A stretch of 64,000 bases of DNA, from positions 1 through 64,000 of the forward strand of contig NZ_JBOEFX010000048.1 of NCBI RefSeq assembly GCF_050633125.1. The letters run 5' to 3'. Source of the DNA: Lewinella sp050633125 (GTDB lineage Bacteria > Bacteroidota > Bacteroidia > Chitinophagales > Saprospiraceae). Shown here in pieces: positions 24,370 through 32,785 of the stretch (positions within the stretch are counted from its first letter, which is position 1; each line of letters starts with the position of its first letter). Below the pieces are notes generated by a model, which was given only the letters and a program-made list of their open reading frames with translations, ran no database searches and was not told where the DNA came from. Made by a program: the position numbers and the translations under genes.

Positions 24370-25683
24370 TCATTTTTGTAACCCTTCATAAACCTCCCAC
24401 CAGCCATCCCATCCGTGAAGACTAGAAAAACTACTATTATGCCAAAGCGTACAAAACTGTAATCCTTCTTTTTGGCAATACTCCTGCATGTCTTTCAACG
24501 CCTCGACAGCTTCTTCGGCGGAATACCCCAAATATTGTTTAAGTGTTACATCCATTACACCAAAAGGATGTACCAAAAGCTCTGTCATTTTATCCTCCTT
24601 CAAGTCATACCAGAAGAAAGGCTCCGTCGTTCCTGCTCGATAACCTGGCTGCGCGGCAAAGCCCATAGAATAATCATGGCGTATTCCAGCAGCCAATAAT
24701 GCCCGGTAAGTATCCGGTAGGCGTAACCGCAAAAAATGCTGCCGACTATGGGTAATTCCCGAGTTGATTATCGTTTCTAAACGCTTTTTGTCACGCTCAA
24801 TAACGCTGGCAGTTTGCCAACTGTAATACGAAGGATGAATACCCGAATCACTCCATTCACTCACCTCTCGGATCAGTTTTTGGTAAGCCTCTAGCTTCCA
24901 AGACGGATTGATATCTTCACGCGTGCTATTGGCCAACAACCAAAAAACACGAGGGCGGGTACCGGTATCATTATGTAATTTTTGCAAACGCGGAAAGGTA
25001 AAAAAAGGGTCAGCCTTACCTTGCTGTTGAACCTGCCATCGTGCACCTACTTGTGGCCAGTCTCTTTTAAGTAAATCCAAGCCTACTCTACCCCAGCCTC
25101 GCAATCCACGATGAAGATAAGCCCAGGGCAAGTCAATATCATAAGTTGGCACAAAGACATACCCGGGAGGTTTCGGCTGCCAACGAGGATATTTTTGCAA
25201 AAATGCAGCTCTCAAAAGCTTGCTCCATTCCCATAAAACAGGATACCCAAGACAATTATTACGCGCCGCCCAAGAAGCTCTAGCAGGAAAACGACCATGT
25301 ATATCTGATTCAAAATGGAGATACTCTTCATACCTGCTCAACAGGAAAAAACTTGCAGAAAACACGTCAAAAGGAAGGTCATACCCCGGGCCAGAAGCAA
25401 AAATAGCAGGCTGATCACCAACGAGAAAAGAAGTAACAACCTGTTCTTCAACCCCTTGCTCATAAAGTAAGCCATGAGGCTTAATATGCACTTCCTTGCT
25501 ACAAATCTTTGTACCTGAATAGTTGCAACGGATCCCAATAAAAGACTGATAATCAACCTCCTTATGTGTCACATACACCTTAACCCCCAACAGCTGAGTA
25601 AAAATATAATCCACAATATAAGTAAGCCTTGTACTAGGCCTCTCACAATAGAAAATTGCCTCCATAACCTCAATTTTAAGCAT
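24370..25683 (-). CDS. Polysaccharide-deacetylase-like protein (DUF7033-type N-terminus)
   Basis: A 437-residue protein without a signal peptide. The C-terminal two-thirds follow a polysaccharide deacetylase-like barrel: FVPTYDIDLPWAYLHRGL (about 172-189) in the position of motif 1, SGIHPSYYSWQ (about 281-291) where motif 2 has HSxxH, HFLRLRLPDTYRALLAAGIR, and LWHNSSFS near the end. The metal-binding His-x3-His pair of true deacetylases is not intact (HPSYY), so activity is uncertain. The N-terminus (about 1-150) fits the DUF7033 domain that accompanies this family in Bacteroidota. The start could be the ATG six codons later. It probably acts on envelope polysaccharide. Confidence 0.78.
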   Translation of the reverse strand: MLKIEVMEAIFYCERPSTRLTYIVDYIFTQLLGVKVYVTHKEVDYQSFIGIRCNYSGTKICSKEVHIKPHGLLYEQGVEEQVVTSFLVGDQPAIFASGPGYDLPFDVFSASFFLLSRYEEYLHFESDIHGRFPARASWAARNNCLGYPVLWEWSKLLRAAFLQKYPRWQPKPPGYVFVPTYDIDLPWAYLHRGLRGWGRVGLDLLKRDWPQVGARWQVQQQGKADPFFTFPRLQKLHNDTGTRPRVFWLLANSTREDINPSWKLEAYQKLIREVSEWSDSGIHPSYYSWQTASVIERDKKRLETIINSGITHSRQHFLRLRLPDTYRALLAAGIRHDYSMGFAAQPGYRAGTTEPFFWYDLKEDKMTELLVHPFGVMDVTLKQYLGYSAEEAVEALKDMQEYCQKEGLQFCTLWHNSSFSSLHGWDGWWEVYEGLQK

Positions 25684-25738
25684 TTACCCCCCAAAAGCGA
25701 AGCCATTAGATTTAATTTTATAAAAATTGTTTACTTTA

Positions 25739-25811
25739 GAGCCTGTCGGAATATTTAGACTTTGCTTCCACAAAGAAGACTATCAAAAAATGCTGTTATT
25801 TCGACAAGCCC
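25739..25811. mobile_element. Possible decayed 73-bp MITE-like element with TTA direct repeats
   Basis: gagcctgtcggaata (25739-25753) and its inverse near 25797-25811 (tatttcgacaagccc) match at 12 of 15 positions. Both sides are flanked by tta (25736-25738 and 25812-25814), a 3-bp target duplication of the TNA kind. The tips resemble those of the 138-bp element at 53521. The element lies just before the small-GTPase cassette and may hold part of its promoter. It is short and imperfect, so this call is tentative. Confidence 0.4.
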
Positions 25812-25837
25812 TTAGTTTCTGTAAAAACACACCGTGT

Positions 25838-26134
25838 ATGGCAACATCAAAACCTACCTCCCTCACTGAGTTGATGACCATCAGAGATATTCTGATGGGC
25901 GAAATCATTAGTGAATACAATGAACGTTTCGAAATAGTAGAAGCTGAACTCAAGGCGCAAAAAGCATCCTTGGAAGCCAAAGAAGCAGCGCTTGATGAAC
26001 GCATCAAAGCGCTAGACGAGTTGCTACAGCAAAAAAGCACTCACCTCGCCACTCATTTCGAAAACAAAATGAACGACGATCGTAAGTCGTTGAGCGCACT
26101 GTTCCTTTCTTTGGGGCAGGAACTCAAGCGCTAA
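25838..26134 (+). CDS. Small coiled-coil protein, first gene of the GTPase cassette
   Basis: A 98-residue soluble protein. Residues about 20-80 form a strong coiled coil rich in Glu, Lys and Ala (EIVEAELKAQKASLEAKEAA, DERIKALDELLQQK). Residues 80-98 are helical and less charged. The start was set at the ATG giving MATSKPTSL; the longer frame adds unlikely sequence that runs through the MITE-like element. It ends 15 bases before the roadblock-like gene. No family is recognised. By position and form it is likely to be a scaffold or adaptor of the next two proteins. Confidence 0.8.
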   Translation: MATSKPTSLTELMTIRDILMGEIISEYNERFEIVEAELKAQKASLEAKEAALDERIKALDELLQQKSTHLATHFENKMNDDRKSLSALFLSLGQELKR

Positions 26135-26149
26135 TCAGCAAGCAGGATT

Positions 26150-26965
26150 ATGGGCACAGCAGGATCAACACAGGATAAAATTCTCTTGGAACGTCTTCGG
26201 GATGCACTCCTCAGCAAAGACCGCCAATCGGTAGCTGAGGTAAAGCATATCGTAGAAAGCAAAGAAGAATTGTCCAAGCGGATCAATCCCATTATTGCTG
26301 CTCACATGAAGGAGTTGGAAGAAAACTTCCCTGATCCATACGTCGAAGTTGTTCAAAAAATTGTCGATCAGAGGATGCGGCAAAAGCAAGATGAGCTTAT
26401 CAATATCTTGTACCCGCGCCTAGGCTTACTCATTAGAAAATACATCAATAACGAATTTCGCTTAATGCGCGAACGTCTTGATCAAATACTCCGAGAGTCT
26501 TCCTCTTATTTGCGCTTTTGGGAACGCAAAACAGCAGAGGAAATCATTATTGACCTTCGTCCGTCTATTGTAGAAGAAGTCTATATCATCAGTCACGAGT
26601 CTGGCCTACTATTAGGCAGTGCATCCTCCACAGAAACGGCAGATAAAGACATGATTGCTGGGATGCTAACAGCGATCAAAGCTTTTGTGGAAGATGCATT
26701 CAAGCGAACAGACGAAGAACTCCGAGGCATCCAGTATGGTAATTATGAAATAATGGTTCATAACTTTTTTAATTACTACATTGCACTAGCTATCGCTGGT
26801 ACGATTAGCGAACAAGAACGTAATGAATTGGCAGAAAAAATATTAGCGTTTGCTGCACGTGAACTTAATCATGACTTGCAACAACCAGAACCTGCTTTTT
26901 ATGCTCATATGCAAAAAGAACTAGATGCTTATTTTATTAAACCCTACAAAGCCTTGCCGCAATGA
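26150..26965 (+). CDS. Roadblock/longin-like regulator of a small GTPase (helical N-terminus)
   Basis: A 271-residue soluble protein. Residues 1-135 are helical (about 8-60 and 65-120, the latter a long charged helix followed by YLRFWERKTAEE). Residues about 139-245 form a compact alpha/beta domain with the order strand-strand-helix: IVEEVYIISHESGLLLGSAS, then DKDMIAGMLTAIKAFVEDAF, then YEIMVHNFFNYYIALAIAG. This pattern is characteristic of roadblock/longin-like sensor domains that bind small GTPases, as MglB does with MglA. Related bacterial proteins have been annotated as OmpA-like because some carry such a tail; none is seen here. The stop codon overlaps the GTPase start (ATGA). The function follows from this coupling. 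Confidence 0.78.
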   Translation: MGTAGSTQDKILLERLRDALLSKDRQSVAEVKHIVESKEELSKRINPIIAAHMKELEENFPDPYVEVVQKIVDQRMRQKQDELINILYPRLGLLIRKYINNEFRLMRERLDQILRESSSYLRFWERKTAEEIIIDLRPSIVEEVYIISHESGLLLGSASSTETADKDMIAGMLTAIKAFVEDAFKRTDEELRGIQYGNYEIMVHNFFNYYIALAIAGTISEQERNELAEKILAFAARELNHDLQQPEPAFYAHMQKELDAYFIKPYKALPQ

Positions 26966-27459
26966 TCAGTAAAAAGGTAGTCATTACCGGGCATTTTGGG
27001 GTTGGAAAAACCTCTCTCTTTAATCGTTTTATTACCAATACTTTTAATGAAAAGTACCTCACTACCATTGGTGTTCGCGTAGATAAAAAAAGTGTCATTG
27101 TTAACGGAGAGGAAATATCCCTGATAATATGGGACTTGGCAGGAGAAGTTTCCCAAGAGAAGGTTCCTCGCTCCTATTTTTTGGGAGCCAGTGCCATTAT
27201 TTATGTTTTTGACCTTAGTCGGCCCGCTACATTTAGTCGCTTAGAAGATGATCTGGTCTACATTAACTCCGTATTGCCTAATGTTTTAATCAGAAAGGTA
27301 GGCAACAAGAAGGACCTGGTTTCAGATCAGACCCTAAAAGATATCCGTGCACAAACCCAACCTCACTTTTTCACCAGTGCTCGTACCGGCGAAAATGTGG
27401 AAGAACTCTTCGAAGGTATTGCTCGTGTATTACTGAAACCATTCAGCAATCCGGAATAA
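26962..27459 (+). CDS. Ras/Rab-like small GTPase
   Basis: A 165-residue GTPase with all five G boxes: P-loop GHFGVGKTS (10-18), switch I Thr in YLTTIGVR (Thr35), WDLAGE (57-62), GNKKDL (114-119) and TSAR (138-141). Spacing follows eukaryotic Ras/Rab almost residue for residue. The catalytic Gln (Ras Gln61) is Glu62 here, so hydrolysis may need a partner. Unlike MglA, the DxxG motif is intact. There is no C-terminal prenylation Cys. It overlaps the roadblock-like gene by four bases. A bacterial Rup-type GTPase is the closest known group. It probably switches some polarity or envelope process. Confidence 0.9.
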   Translation: MISKKVVITGHFGVGKTSLFNRFITNTFNEKYLTTIGVRVDKKSVIVNGEEISLIIWDLAGEVSQEKVPRSYFLGASAIIYVFDLSRPATFSRLEDDLVYINSVLPNVLIRKVGNKKDLVSDQTLKDIRAQTQPHFFTSARTGENVEELFEGIARVLLKPFSNPE

Positions 27460-27570
27460 AAGCGTCCATTTACCGTCATTTATTACAGGTTCTACACTGA
27501 TCGGAGAACAATTATCCAACAAGACTCATTAATTTATAGTAAATTACATGGATAACAGCTCTTGGTCATT

Positions 27571-28389
27571 ATGAAATATTTCTTCTCCTTACTATTTAGT
27601 TTAAGTGTCTGCTATGCTATTGCTCAGCAATCATTACCTGCTGGACAGAACTACTATAATGATACCAATGTTGGAATCGTCTATAATAAGGAGTTGAGCT
27701 TTGACTTCCGGTTACTTACCCCTCGCTCTTTTGCATTTGGTGTTAATATCGGCGAACTCAAGAGCTACGACCGGACTCGTTTTTATAATTTCGAATTTGG
27801 AGACATCCGTCATCCTCAAGAATACCGCCAAAGTTTTGACTTCCAGTTTGGGCCTTCTAACCGCGTTTCCCGTGCATTCATTTATGGTAAGCAAAATAGC
27901 GCTTTCGTCTTACGAGCAGGTATTGGCGAGAAACGTTATTTTTCGGAGAAAGCCAAAACCCGTGGTTTAGCCATTGGTATGAGTTATCAGCTGGGTGCTA
28001 ATATTGGCCTGGTCAAGCCTTATTACCTAGAGGTACTTCGCTCGCGTGACCCTGGCTCTGGTTCTACGCAGTTTTATGTTAGTGAAGAGCGCTACAGTGA
28101 TGCCAATGAAAACATCTTCCTTGACCTCAGTCGCATTATCGGCGCAGCTTCCTTTTCTAAGGGACTGAATGAATTAGCCATTATGCCCGGTTTCCACGCT
28201 AAAGCAGCAGCACATTTTGACTGGGGCGCATTTGATGAACTCGTAAAAGCTTTCGAAGCAGGTATACAGGTCGATGTTTATTTCAAAGACCTCCCAATTA
28301 TGATCGAAAGCCCAGAAGTACCCCATCTGCAAAACAGCCCTATTTTTCTTAATCTTTATTTGAACTTGCAACTCGGCAAGCGTTGGTAA
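27571..28389 (+). CDS. Outer-membrane beta-barrel-like protein downstream of the GTPase
   Basis: A 272-residue exported protein starting MKYFFSLLFSLSVCYAIAQ (signal peptide to about residue 19). The mature part shows alternating strands and aromatic belts (NVGIVYNKELSFDFRLLTP, RTRFYNFEFGDI, LYLNLQLGKRW) consistent with an outer-membrane barrel or surface beta protein. It follows the GTPase by 111 bases, with no terminator seen between, and could be its effector or an unrelated neighbour. The upstream TTG start giving three extra residues was not used. Confidence 0.72.
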   Translation: MKYFFSLLFSLSVCYAIAQQSLPAGQNYYNDTNVGIVYNKELSFDFRLLTPRSFAFGVNIGELKSYDRTRFYNFEFGDIRHPQEYRQSFDFQFGPSNRVSRAFIYGKQNSAFVLRAGIGEKRYFSEKAKTRGLAIGMSYQLGANIGLVKPYYLEVLRSRDPGSGSTQFYVSEERYSDANENIFLDLSRIIGAASFSKGLNELAIMPGFHAKAAAHFDWGAFDELVKAFEAGIQVDVYFKDLPIMIESPEVPHLQNSPIFLNLYLNLQLGKRW

Positions 28390-28519
28390 TGGCTAGCCCC
28401 CTGTTTGACGCTCTATTCTCTAGTAAACTAAGCGCCAGTGGAGTATAAGTATCGCTAAACTTTTTGCCTACTCCCGCGTATTTACAAAGACAAGTAAGAG
28501 CTTTTTGGCAATTCTTGCC

Positions 28520-28527
28520 TAACTTTG
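28520..28527 (+). promoter_or_regulatory. -7 promoter element TAACTTTG for lipA
   Basis: Exact TAnnTTTG match preceded by cttgcc, 33 bases before the lipA ATG. Confidence 0.7.
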
Positions 28528-28560
28528 CAGTGCGATAAACGCCGACAAATACAATCATTC

Positions 28561-29448
28561 ATGCTGGAATTACCAATAGTAGAATCCAAGGAAGCCCGCC
28601 GCAAAAAGCCGGATTGGCTGCGAGTCAAACTACCTATCGGACCTAAATATAAAAAGGTACGCTCACTGGTTGATGAGTATCAGTTGCATACTATCTGCCA
28701 GAGTGGAAGCTGCCCCAACATGGGAGAATGCTGGGGTGCTGGTACTGCTACATTTATGATTCTAGGCAACACCTGTACACGTTCCTGTAGCTTTTGTGCC
28801 GTCAAAACTGGTCGGCCACCTGAGTATGATGAAGATGAACCAAGACGCGTGGCAGAAGCCATTGACCTGATGGGCGTAAAACACGCCGTCATCACTTCCG
28901 TCAACCGCGATGAACGAAAGGATCGGGGAGCAGAAATTTGGTACCAAACTGTTGTCCAGGTTAAAGATCGCACCCCTCACGTCACTATCGAAACCCTCAT
29001 CCCCGATGTACGGGCTACCTGGGACGCCCTCGAACGTATGATCGAAGGAGGACAAGAGGTCGTATCACATAACATGGAAACCGTTGAAGAGCTTTACCGC
29101 AAAGTACGCCCACAAGGTAAGTACGCCCGTAGCTTGGAGCAGATCAAACGCACCAAAGACTTTGGCAAACGTACCAAAAGCGGTATCATGGTAGGCCTCG
29201 GCGAAACCAAAGAACAAGTCCTGAGGATAATGGACGACCTCGTGGCCCACGGCTGTGATGTACTCACCATTGGCCAGTACTTGCAACCTACCAAAATGCA
29301 CCTGGAAGTAGCAGAGTATGTTCACCCTGATGTTTTCAAAATGTACGAAGAAGTAGGCCTCGAAAAAGGTTTCGACATGGTTGAGAGTGGCCCACTTGTA
29401 CGGTCAAGCTACCACGCTGAAAAACATGTTTTTGCTAGCAATAAATAG
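28561..29448 (+). CDS. lipA: Lipoyl synthase
   Basis: A 295-residue radical SAM enzyme that inserts two sulfurs into protein-bound octanoyl groups. The auxiliary cluster motif is CQSGSCPNMGEC (about 46-57), the radical SAM motif is CTRSCSFC (about 72-79), and the C-terminal RSSYHAE supplies the auxiliary Ser. The start at 28561 gives MLELPIVESKEARRKKPDWL, the normal family start. It has its own promoter and is followed 12 bases later by a lipoprotein gene. Length and motifs are complete. Confidence 0.97.
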   Translation: MLELPIVESKEARRKKPDWLRVKLPIGPKYKKVRSLVDEYQLHTICQSGSCPNMGECWGAGTATFMILGNTCTRSCSFCAVKTGRPPEYDEDEPRRVAEAIDLMGVKHAVITSVNRDERKDRGAEIWYQTVVQVKDRTPHVTIETLIPDVRATWDALERMIEGGQEVVSHNMETVEELYRKVRPQGKYARSLEQIKRTKDFGKRTKSGIMVGLGETKEQVLRIMDDLVAHGCDVLTIGQYLQPTKMHLEVAEYVHPDVFKMYEEVGLEKGFDMVESGPLVRSSYHAEKHVFASNK

Positions 29449-29460
29449 CACTTGTTGCTA

Positions 29461-30084
29461 ATGAAAAATCTCTTTTCTTATACAATATTCCTCCTGTTGT
29501 TCACCCAGTGCGGAACTACACGGCAGGTGGAAACGCCTCCTGTTTCTCCAGAAGTGAGTATGTATTTTTCTTATGCTGACCTCGTTCATAACGAGCCTCA
29601 ACTGTATTTCAGCCTCACGAATCACCTTTCCGATACCATTGTGATCCTTCGCCCTCTACCCGCCAAGGATACCAATCGCTTTGTACCCTCTTCGGTTCCT
29701 CCAGATTTTTTCCGACTTTCCCTTTTCCCTGAAACAGCCCTTTGTTTATACCCTCCATTTAACAGCGGCACTACCGCTGTTAAAACACCTGACGATTTCC
29801 TGCTCCTTGCCCCTAATGAGCAACGAACCATCAGGGTTGATCCTAATCACTACTTTCAGGGCGTTTGCGATGAAAACATTGCTAATGTTCGAGGAGTACT
29901 AAAATACGAGTACAACCCTCGTTATGTAGAAGATCCTGATTTCTTCAATGCTAGGATCAAAAACAAAGGTCGCCTAGACGAAGCTGCTAGCCAGCGTTTG
30001 CTAGACCTCCTGGCTCGTAGTTACCGTAAGGATATAACAACGGATACCTTTACCATCAACTGGGAAGCCTTACGAAATTGGTAA
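29461..30084 (+). CDS. Lipoprotein of unknown function
   Basis: A 207-residue protein beginning MKNLFSYTIFLLLFTQCGTT, a lipoprotein-type signal although the residue before Cys (Gln) is unusual for a lipobox but common in Bacteroidota. The mature region is beta-rich and resembles a single immunoglobulin-like domain (QLYFSLTNHLSDTIVILRPL, FLLLAPNEQRTIRVDP). It follows lipA by 12 bases on the same strand and converges with the T9SS plug gene, leaving only six bases between stops. No function can be given. Confidence 0.72.
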   Translation: MKNLFSYTIFLLLFTQCGTTRQVETPPVSPEVSMYFSYADLVHNEPQLYFSLTNHLSDTIVILRPLPAKDTNRFVPSSVPPDFFRLSLFPETALCLYPPFNSGTTAVKTPDDFLLLAPNEQRTIRVDPNHYFQGVCDENIANVRGVLKYEYNPRYVEDPDFFNARIKNKGRLDEAASQRLLDLLARSYRKDITTDTFTINWEALRNW

Positions 30085-30090
30085 GCAATC

Positions 30091-31389
30091 TTAATTTGTC
30101 TGCTGAGAATTGATTTGTAAAAAGCCAACAACCTGATCGTAGCGAGTACCAAAAGGACGGTAATAAACCAATACGTGGTAATCGTTTTCGGTATCAGCAT
30201 GGCTACCTTCCGTTTCTATGATTGACGGCACCAGCGGTTGCTTGGGATCAGAGTTCGAAGGAGCTGTAGCTAAATAGTAATTATAATAGCCCTGCTTAAA
30301 CGGGAAGCGACCAACATAAGCTGAGATAGCCGGATTGTAGCGAAACCGGTATTCTTCTTTAAGCTGCCATTCCGTGACCGCACCAAAAAGGTAGACATGA
30401 TCGTTGAAAAGCGGCTCATCAGCCTTGAATGTAATTAGCGTATAAACATATTCACTCTGTAAATCGGCAATAGCCATATCCTGGTTTTCGATCAAAAACC
30501 GGCCATTAAAATCAATAAAGGATAAATGGGGCGCTTTGGACCTATTGATAACAGGCAGGAGTTCAGCCTCCATTTGATTATCGGTATTCACATCGAGATA
30601 TTCAATATCCCGATGAGGAATTCGCAAGCTTCGTAAGTCAATAAGCCTAAATTCACTGCCACCGGGGAAAACTATCTCGCCTTGATAATCAAAAATCGCC
30701 TGATCTGCAGAAAGAAATTTGGGCTTAACACCAGTAATAGCATTATCCCAACGTTGATTCTGGAGTACCGAAGCACTCATTTCAGCCATAGCATTACGAA
30801 CACTCAGACGTTGAAAATTAACAACAAAATCGACCTCTTGGTGAGTGTGAATTTTACTAACGTCCATAGGGCGAACAAACTCAGCACTGATGCCCACCTG
30901 GCGGTCTGCGACCACAAAACGACGGCTTATTACAGCCCGCTTTTCATCTTCATCTTCAAACACAACAAGGAGGTAATTACCCGATTTGGTCACCGACATA
31001 TTCCGGTTAGGAAACGTGAGCGAGTAATTAATATAGTTTTGTAATGTGCGAGAAGAGAAATTAAAAGAAGGAATATTCTCTTCCTCAAAACCATCAATAT
31101 ACTCTAATGGTGCCAGCCCGGAAGGCTGCCAGTCACGGTCACAATGGATAACCGTATAGGTATAGTTGCGTACATCAGATTCCATATCATCGAAACTAAG
31201 GGAAAGTGTTTCATCACCATCCAGTGTAATCACAGGAAATAGATGAGGATAACCCGTAGGACCAAAAACAATGGTCTGTAAATGATCTACATAAGTCTGA
31301 TTAGAATATTGATATTCAATATCTTGAGCAGTCAAAGTAGCGCTACTCAGGGCTAAAAAAAGGAAGGAGTAAAAGACGTATTTGTACAT
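30091..31389 (-). CDS. Type IX secretion system plug protein (DUF5103)
   Basis: A 432-residue exported protein. The ATG giving MYKYVFYSFLFLALSSATLT starts the signal peptide; the longer frame adds a charged stretch. The N-terminal part (IVFGPTGYPHLFPVITLDGD, NYTYTVIHCDRDWQPSGLAP, FNFSSRTLQNYINYSLTFPN) matches the DUF5103 protein found as the plug of the T9SS SprA translocon. The C-terminal segment (HVYLFGAVTEWQLKEEYRF) is a carbohydrate-binding-like domain. It should close the outer-membrane channel on the periplasmic side. The several T9SS cargo proteins in this window make this assignment consistent. Confidence 0.88.
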   Translation of the reverse strand: MYKYVFYSFLFLALSSATLTAQDIEYQYSNQTYVDHLQTIVFGPTGYPHLFPVITLDGDETLSLSFDDMESDVRNYTYTVIHCDRDWQPSGLAPLEYIDGFEEENIPSFNFSSRTLQNYINYSLTFPNRNMSVTKSGNYLLVVFEDEDEKRAVISRRFVVADRQVGISAEFVRPMDVSKIHTHQEVDFVVNFQRLSVRNAMAEMSASVLQNQRWDNAITGVKPKFLSADQAIFDYQGEIVFPGGSEFRLIDLRSLRIPHRDIEYLDVNTDNQMEAELLPVINRSKAPHLSFIDFNGRFLIENQDMAIADLQSEYVYTLITFKADEPLFNDHVYLFGAVTEWQLKEEYRFRYNPAISAYVGRFPFKQGYYNYYLATAPSNSDPKQPLVPSIIETEGSHADTENDYHVLVYYRPFGTRYDQVVGFLQINSQQTN

Positions 31390-31424
31390 GTGTAAGTTTT
31401 CTCGGCCCCTTTCAGAGGCATAAT

Positions 31425-32048
31425 TCAGGACTTTTTCTTGCGGGTTTTGCTTACCCAAGAGCAATCACGCTGGTAAAATCGCCAAGGCCAATCTACGCAT
31501 TCTTCCGCATAATCAATCCCTACCCGAGGGCCGGCAATAATCTCGGAAGGAGGAAGCACTGGAGCATCAGCAATCCGAATGATCCCTCCACGCTTGGTCA
31601 AGGAGATCGCATCATAGGCTTTCTCAATCCCCAAAGCCTTTGACATAACGCCCGGGCCAGCGCTTAATTGTGGCTTAAGTTTCTCTAGCCCTCGTCGCCG
31701 GAGCATGATTTCCTGTCCAGCTAGAGGTTCTACCGCCCGGATCAATACCGCATGAGCTGCCCCCTCTGGTCCTGTGACCACATTAAACAGATGATGGATG
31801 CCGTAACAAAGATAGATATAAGCTACCCCACCGGGGAGAAACATCGTTTTCGTGCGCTTGGTCTTACGATTGAGGTAAGCGTGGCAGGCTTTGTCTTCAG
31901 GAGCTTTATAAGCTTCCGTCTCTACAATCCGTGCACTGGTAAGTAAACCGTTAAATTCCGTGATGATTACCTTACCAACAAGCTCCTTTGCAATTTGCAC
32001 CGTATCTTCACGACGGTAAAAGTCAGCAGAAAGAATAGTCATATGCAT
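31425..32048 (-). CDS. DNA-3-methyladenine glycosylase (AAG/MPG family)
   Basis: A 207-residue base-excision repair enzyme that removes alkylated purines. Typical stretches are FYRREDTVQIAKELVGKVI, VETEAYKAPEDKACHAY (the VETEAY motif carries the catalytic Glu), GGVAYIYLCYGIHHLFNVVT, and LSAGPGVMSKALGI. The C-terminus ends with basic residues. A second ATG two codons later (MTILSADFY) is also a likely start. It is 35 bases upstream of the T9SS plug gene on the same strand, but the functions are unrelated. Confidence 0.95.
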   Translation of the reverse strand: MHMTILSADFYRREDTVQIAKELVGKVIITEFNGLLTSARIVETEAYKAPEDKACHAYLNRKTKRTKTMFLPGGVAYIYLCYGIHHLFNVVTGPEGAAHAVLIRAVEPLAGQEIMLRRRGLEKLKPQLSAGPGVMSKALGIEKAYDAISLTKRGGIIRIADAPVLPPSEIIAGPRVGIDYAEECVDWPWRFYQRDCSWVSKTRKKKS

Positions 32049-32126
32049 TTTGGTTTTGCAACTAATAATTTTAGCTACTGTCTTTTTGCTTGATCTTCTT
32101 ACAAAACTAATTAATACCCAAGGAAT

Positions 32127-32720
32127 ATGAAAATTTGGCTCTTAAACACATTCATGCTGCTCTCCGTTGCCCTTATGGCTCAAAGCAAAATGAATAATTT
32201 CACCGAAATTGAAATTGACGGCCCTGTAATTATTGAGCTGGTCGCTGGCGAACAACCTGGCGTAACCATCCTTAAAGGAGAAAACCAGGTAAACTGGGAA
32301 GTAAATGGTGAGGCGCTCGTAATCATGGCACGTTACCGCAAAAACCAAGACACTCCCGAAGTAAGGGTAACCGTAACACAACTGGAAGCACTTGAAACCA
32401 CAGGTTCTGTTATCATTAACGGTCAAGGCGTTTTTGCAACCCGAAACCTAGACCTCACGATCAGTTCACAATCAATCGTCGCGTTAGAAGTAGATGTAGA
32501 GGACCTAGATGCAGAAGTAGAAAGTCAGAGTATCTTAACGCTGAGTGGCAATGCCGATGATTTTGATTTATCGCTCGACACACAGTCCATTGTTAATGCG
32601 GAAGACTTGAAGTCTGGCGTGATCAACGTTCAAGCCAACCATCAGTCAGTGGCTACGATCAACACCAATGGAGCAAAACTGACCAAACAGGTGAGTAATC
32701 AGAGTTTGGTTGTAGAGTAA
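32127..32720 (+). CDS. GIN-domain (DUF2807) exported protein
   Basis: A 197-residue protein with signal peptide (MKIWLLNTFMLLSVALMAQ) and a beta-helical GIN domain: FTEIEIDGPVIIELVAGEQP, then repeated short strands such as LEALETTGSVIINGQG, LTISSQSIVALEVDV and DLSLDTQSIVNAEDL. The QS(I/V) pattern recurs every 18-20 residues. GIN domain proteins are exported and thought to be adhesin-like or sensing modules. It converges with guaB and shares a bidirectional terminator (32741-32776). Confidence 0.85.
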   Translation: MKIWLLNTFMLLSVALMAQSKMNNFTEIEIDGPVIIELVAGEQPGVTILKGENQVNWEVNGEALVIMARYRKNQDTPEVRVTVTQLEALETTGSVIINGQGVFATRNLDLTISSQSIVALEVDVEDLDAEVESQSILTLSGNADDFDLSLDTQSIVNAEDLKSGVINVQANHQSVATINTNGAKLTKQVSNQSLVVE

Positions 32721-32740
32721 GAACTTATTCGAAAAATAAG

Positions 32741-32776
32741 CTACTGGCTGCTAGTTTTATTTTTAGCAGCCAGTAG
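32741..32776. terminator. Bidirectional terminator between the GIN-domain gene and guaB
   Basis: Perfect 13-bp arms ctactggctgcta (32741-32753) and tagcagccagtag (32764-32776) with a T-rich loop. It lies between two convergent stop codons, 20 bases after one and 9 before the other. Confidence 0.85.
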
Positions 32777-32785
32777 TACTTAGAA

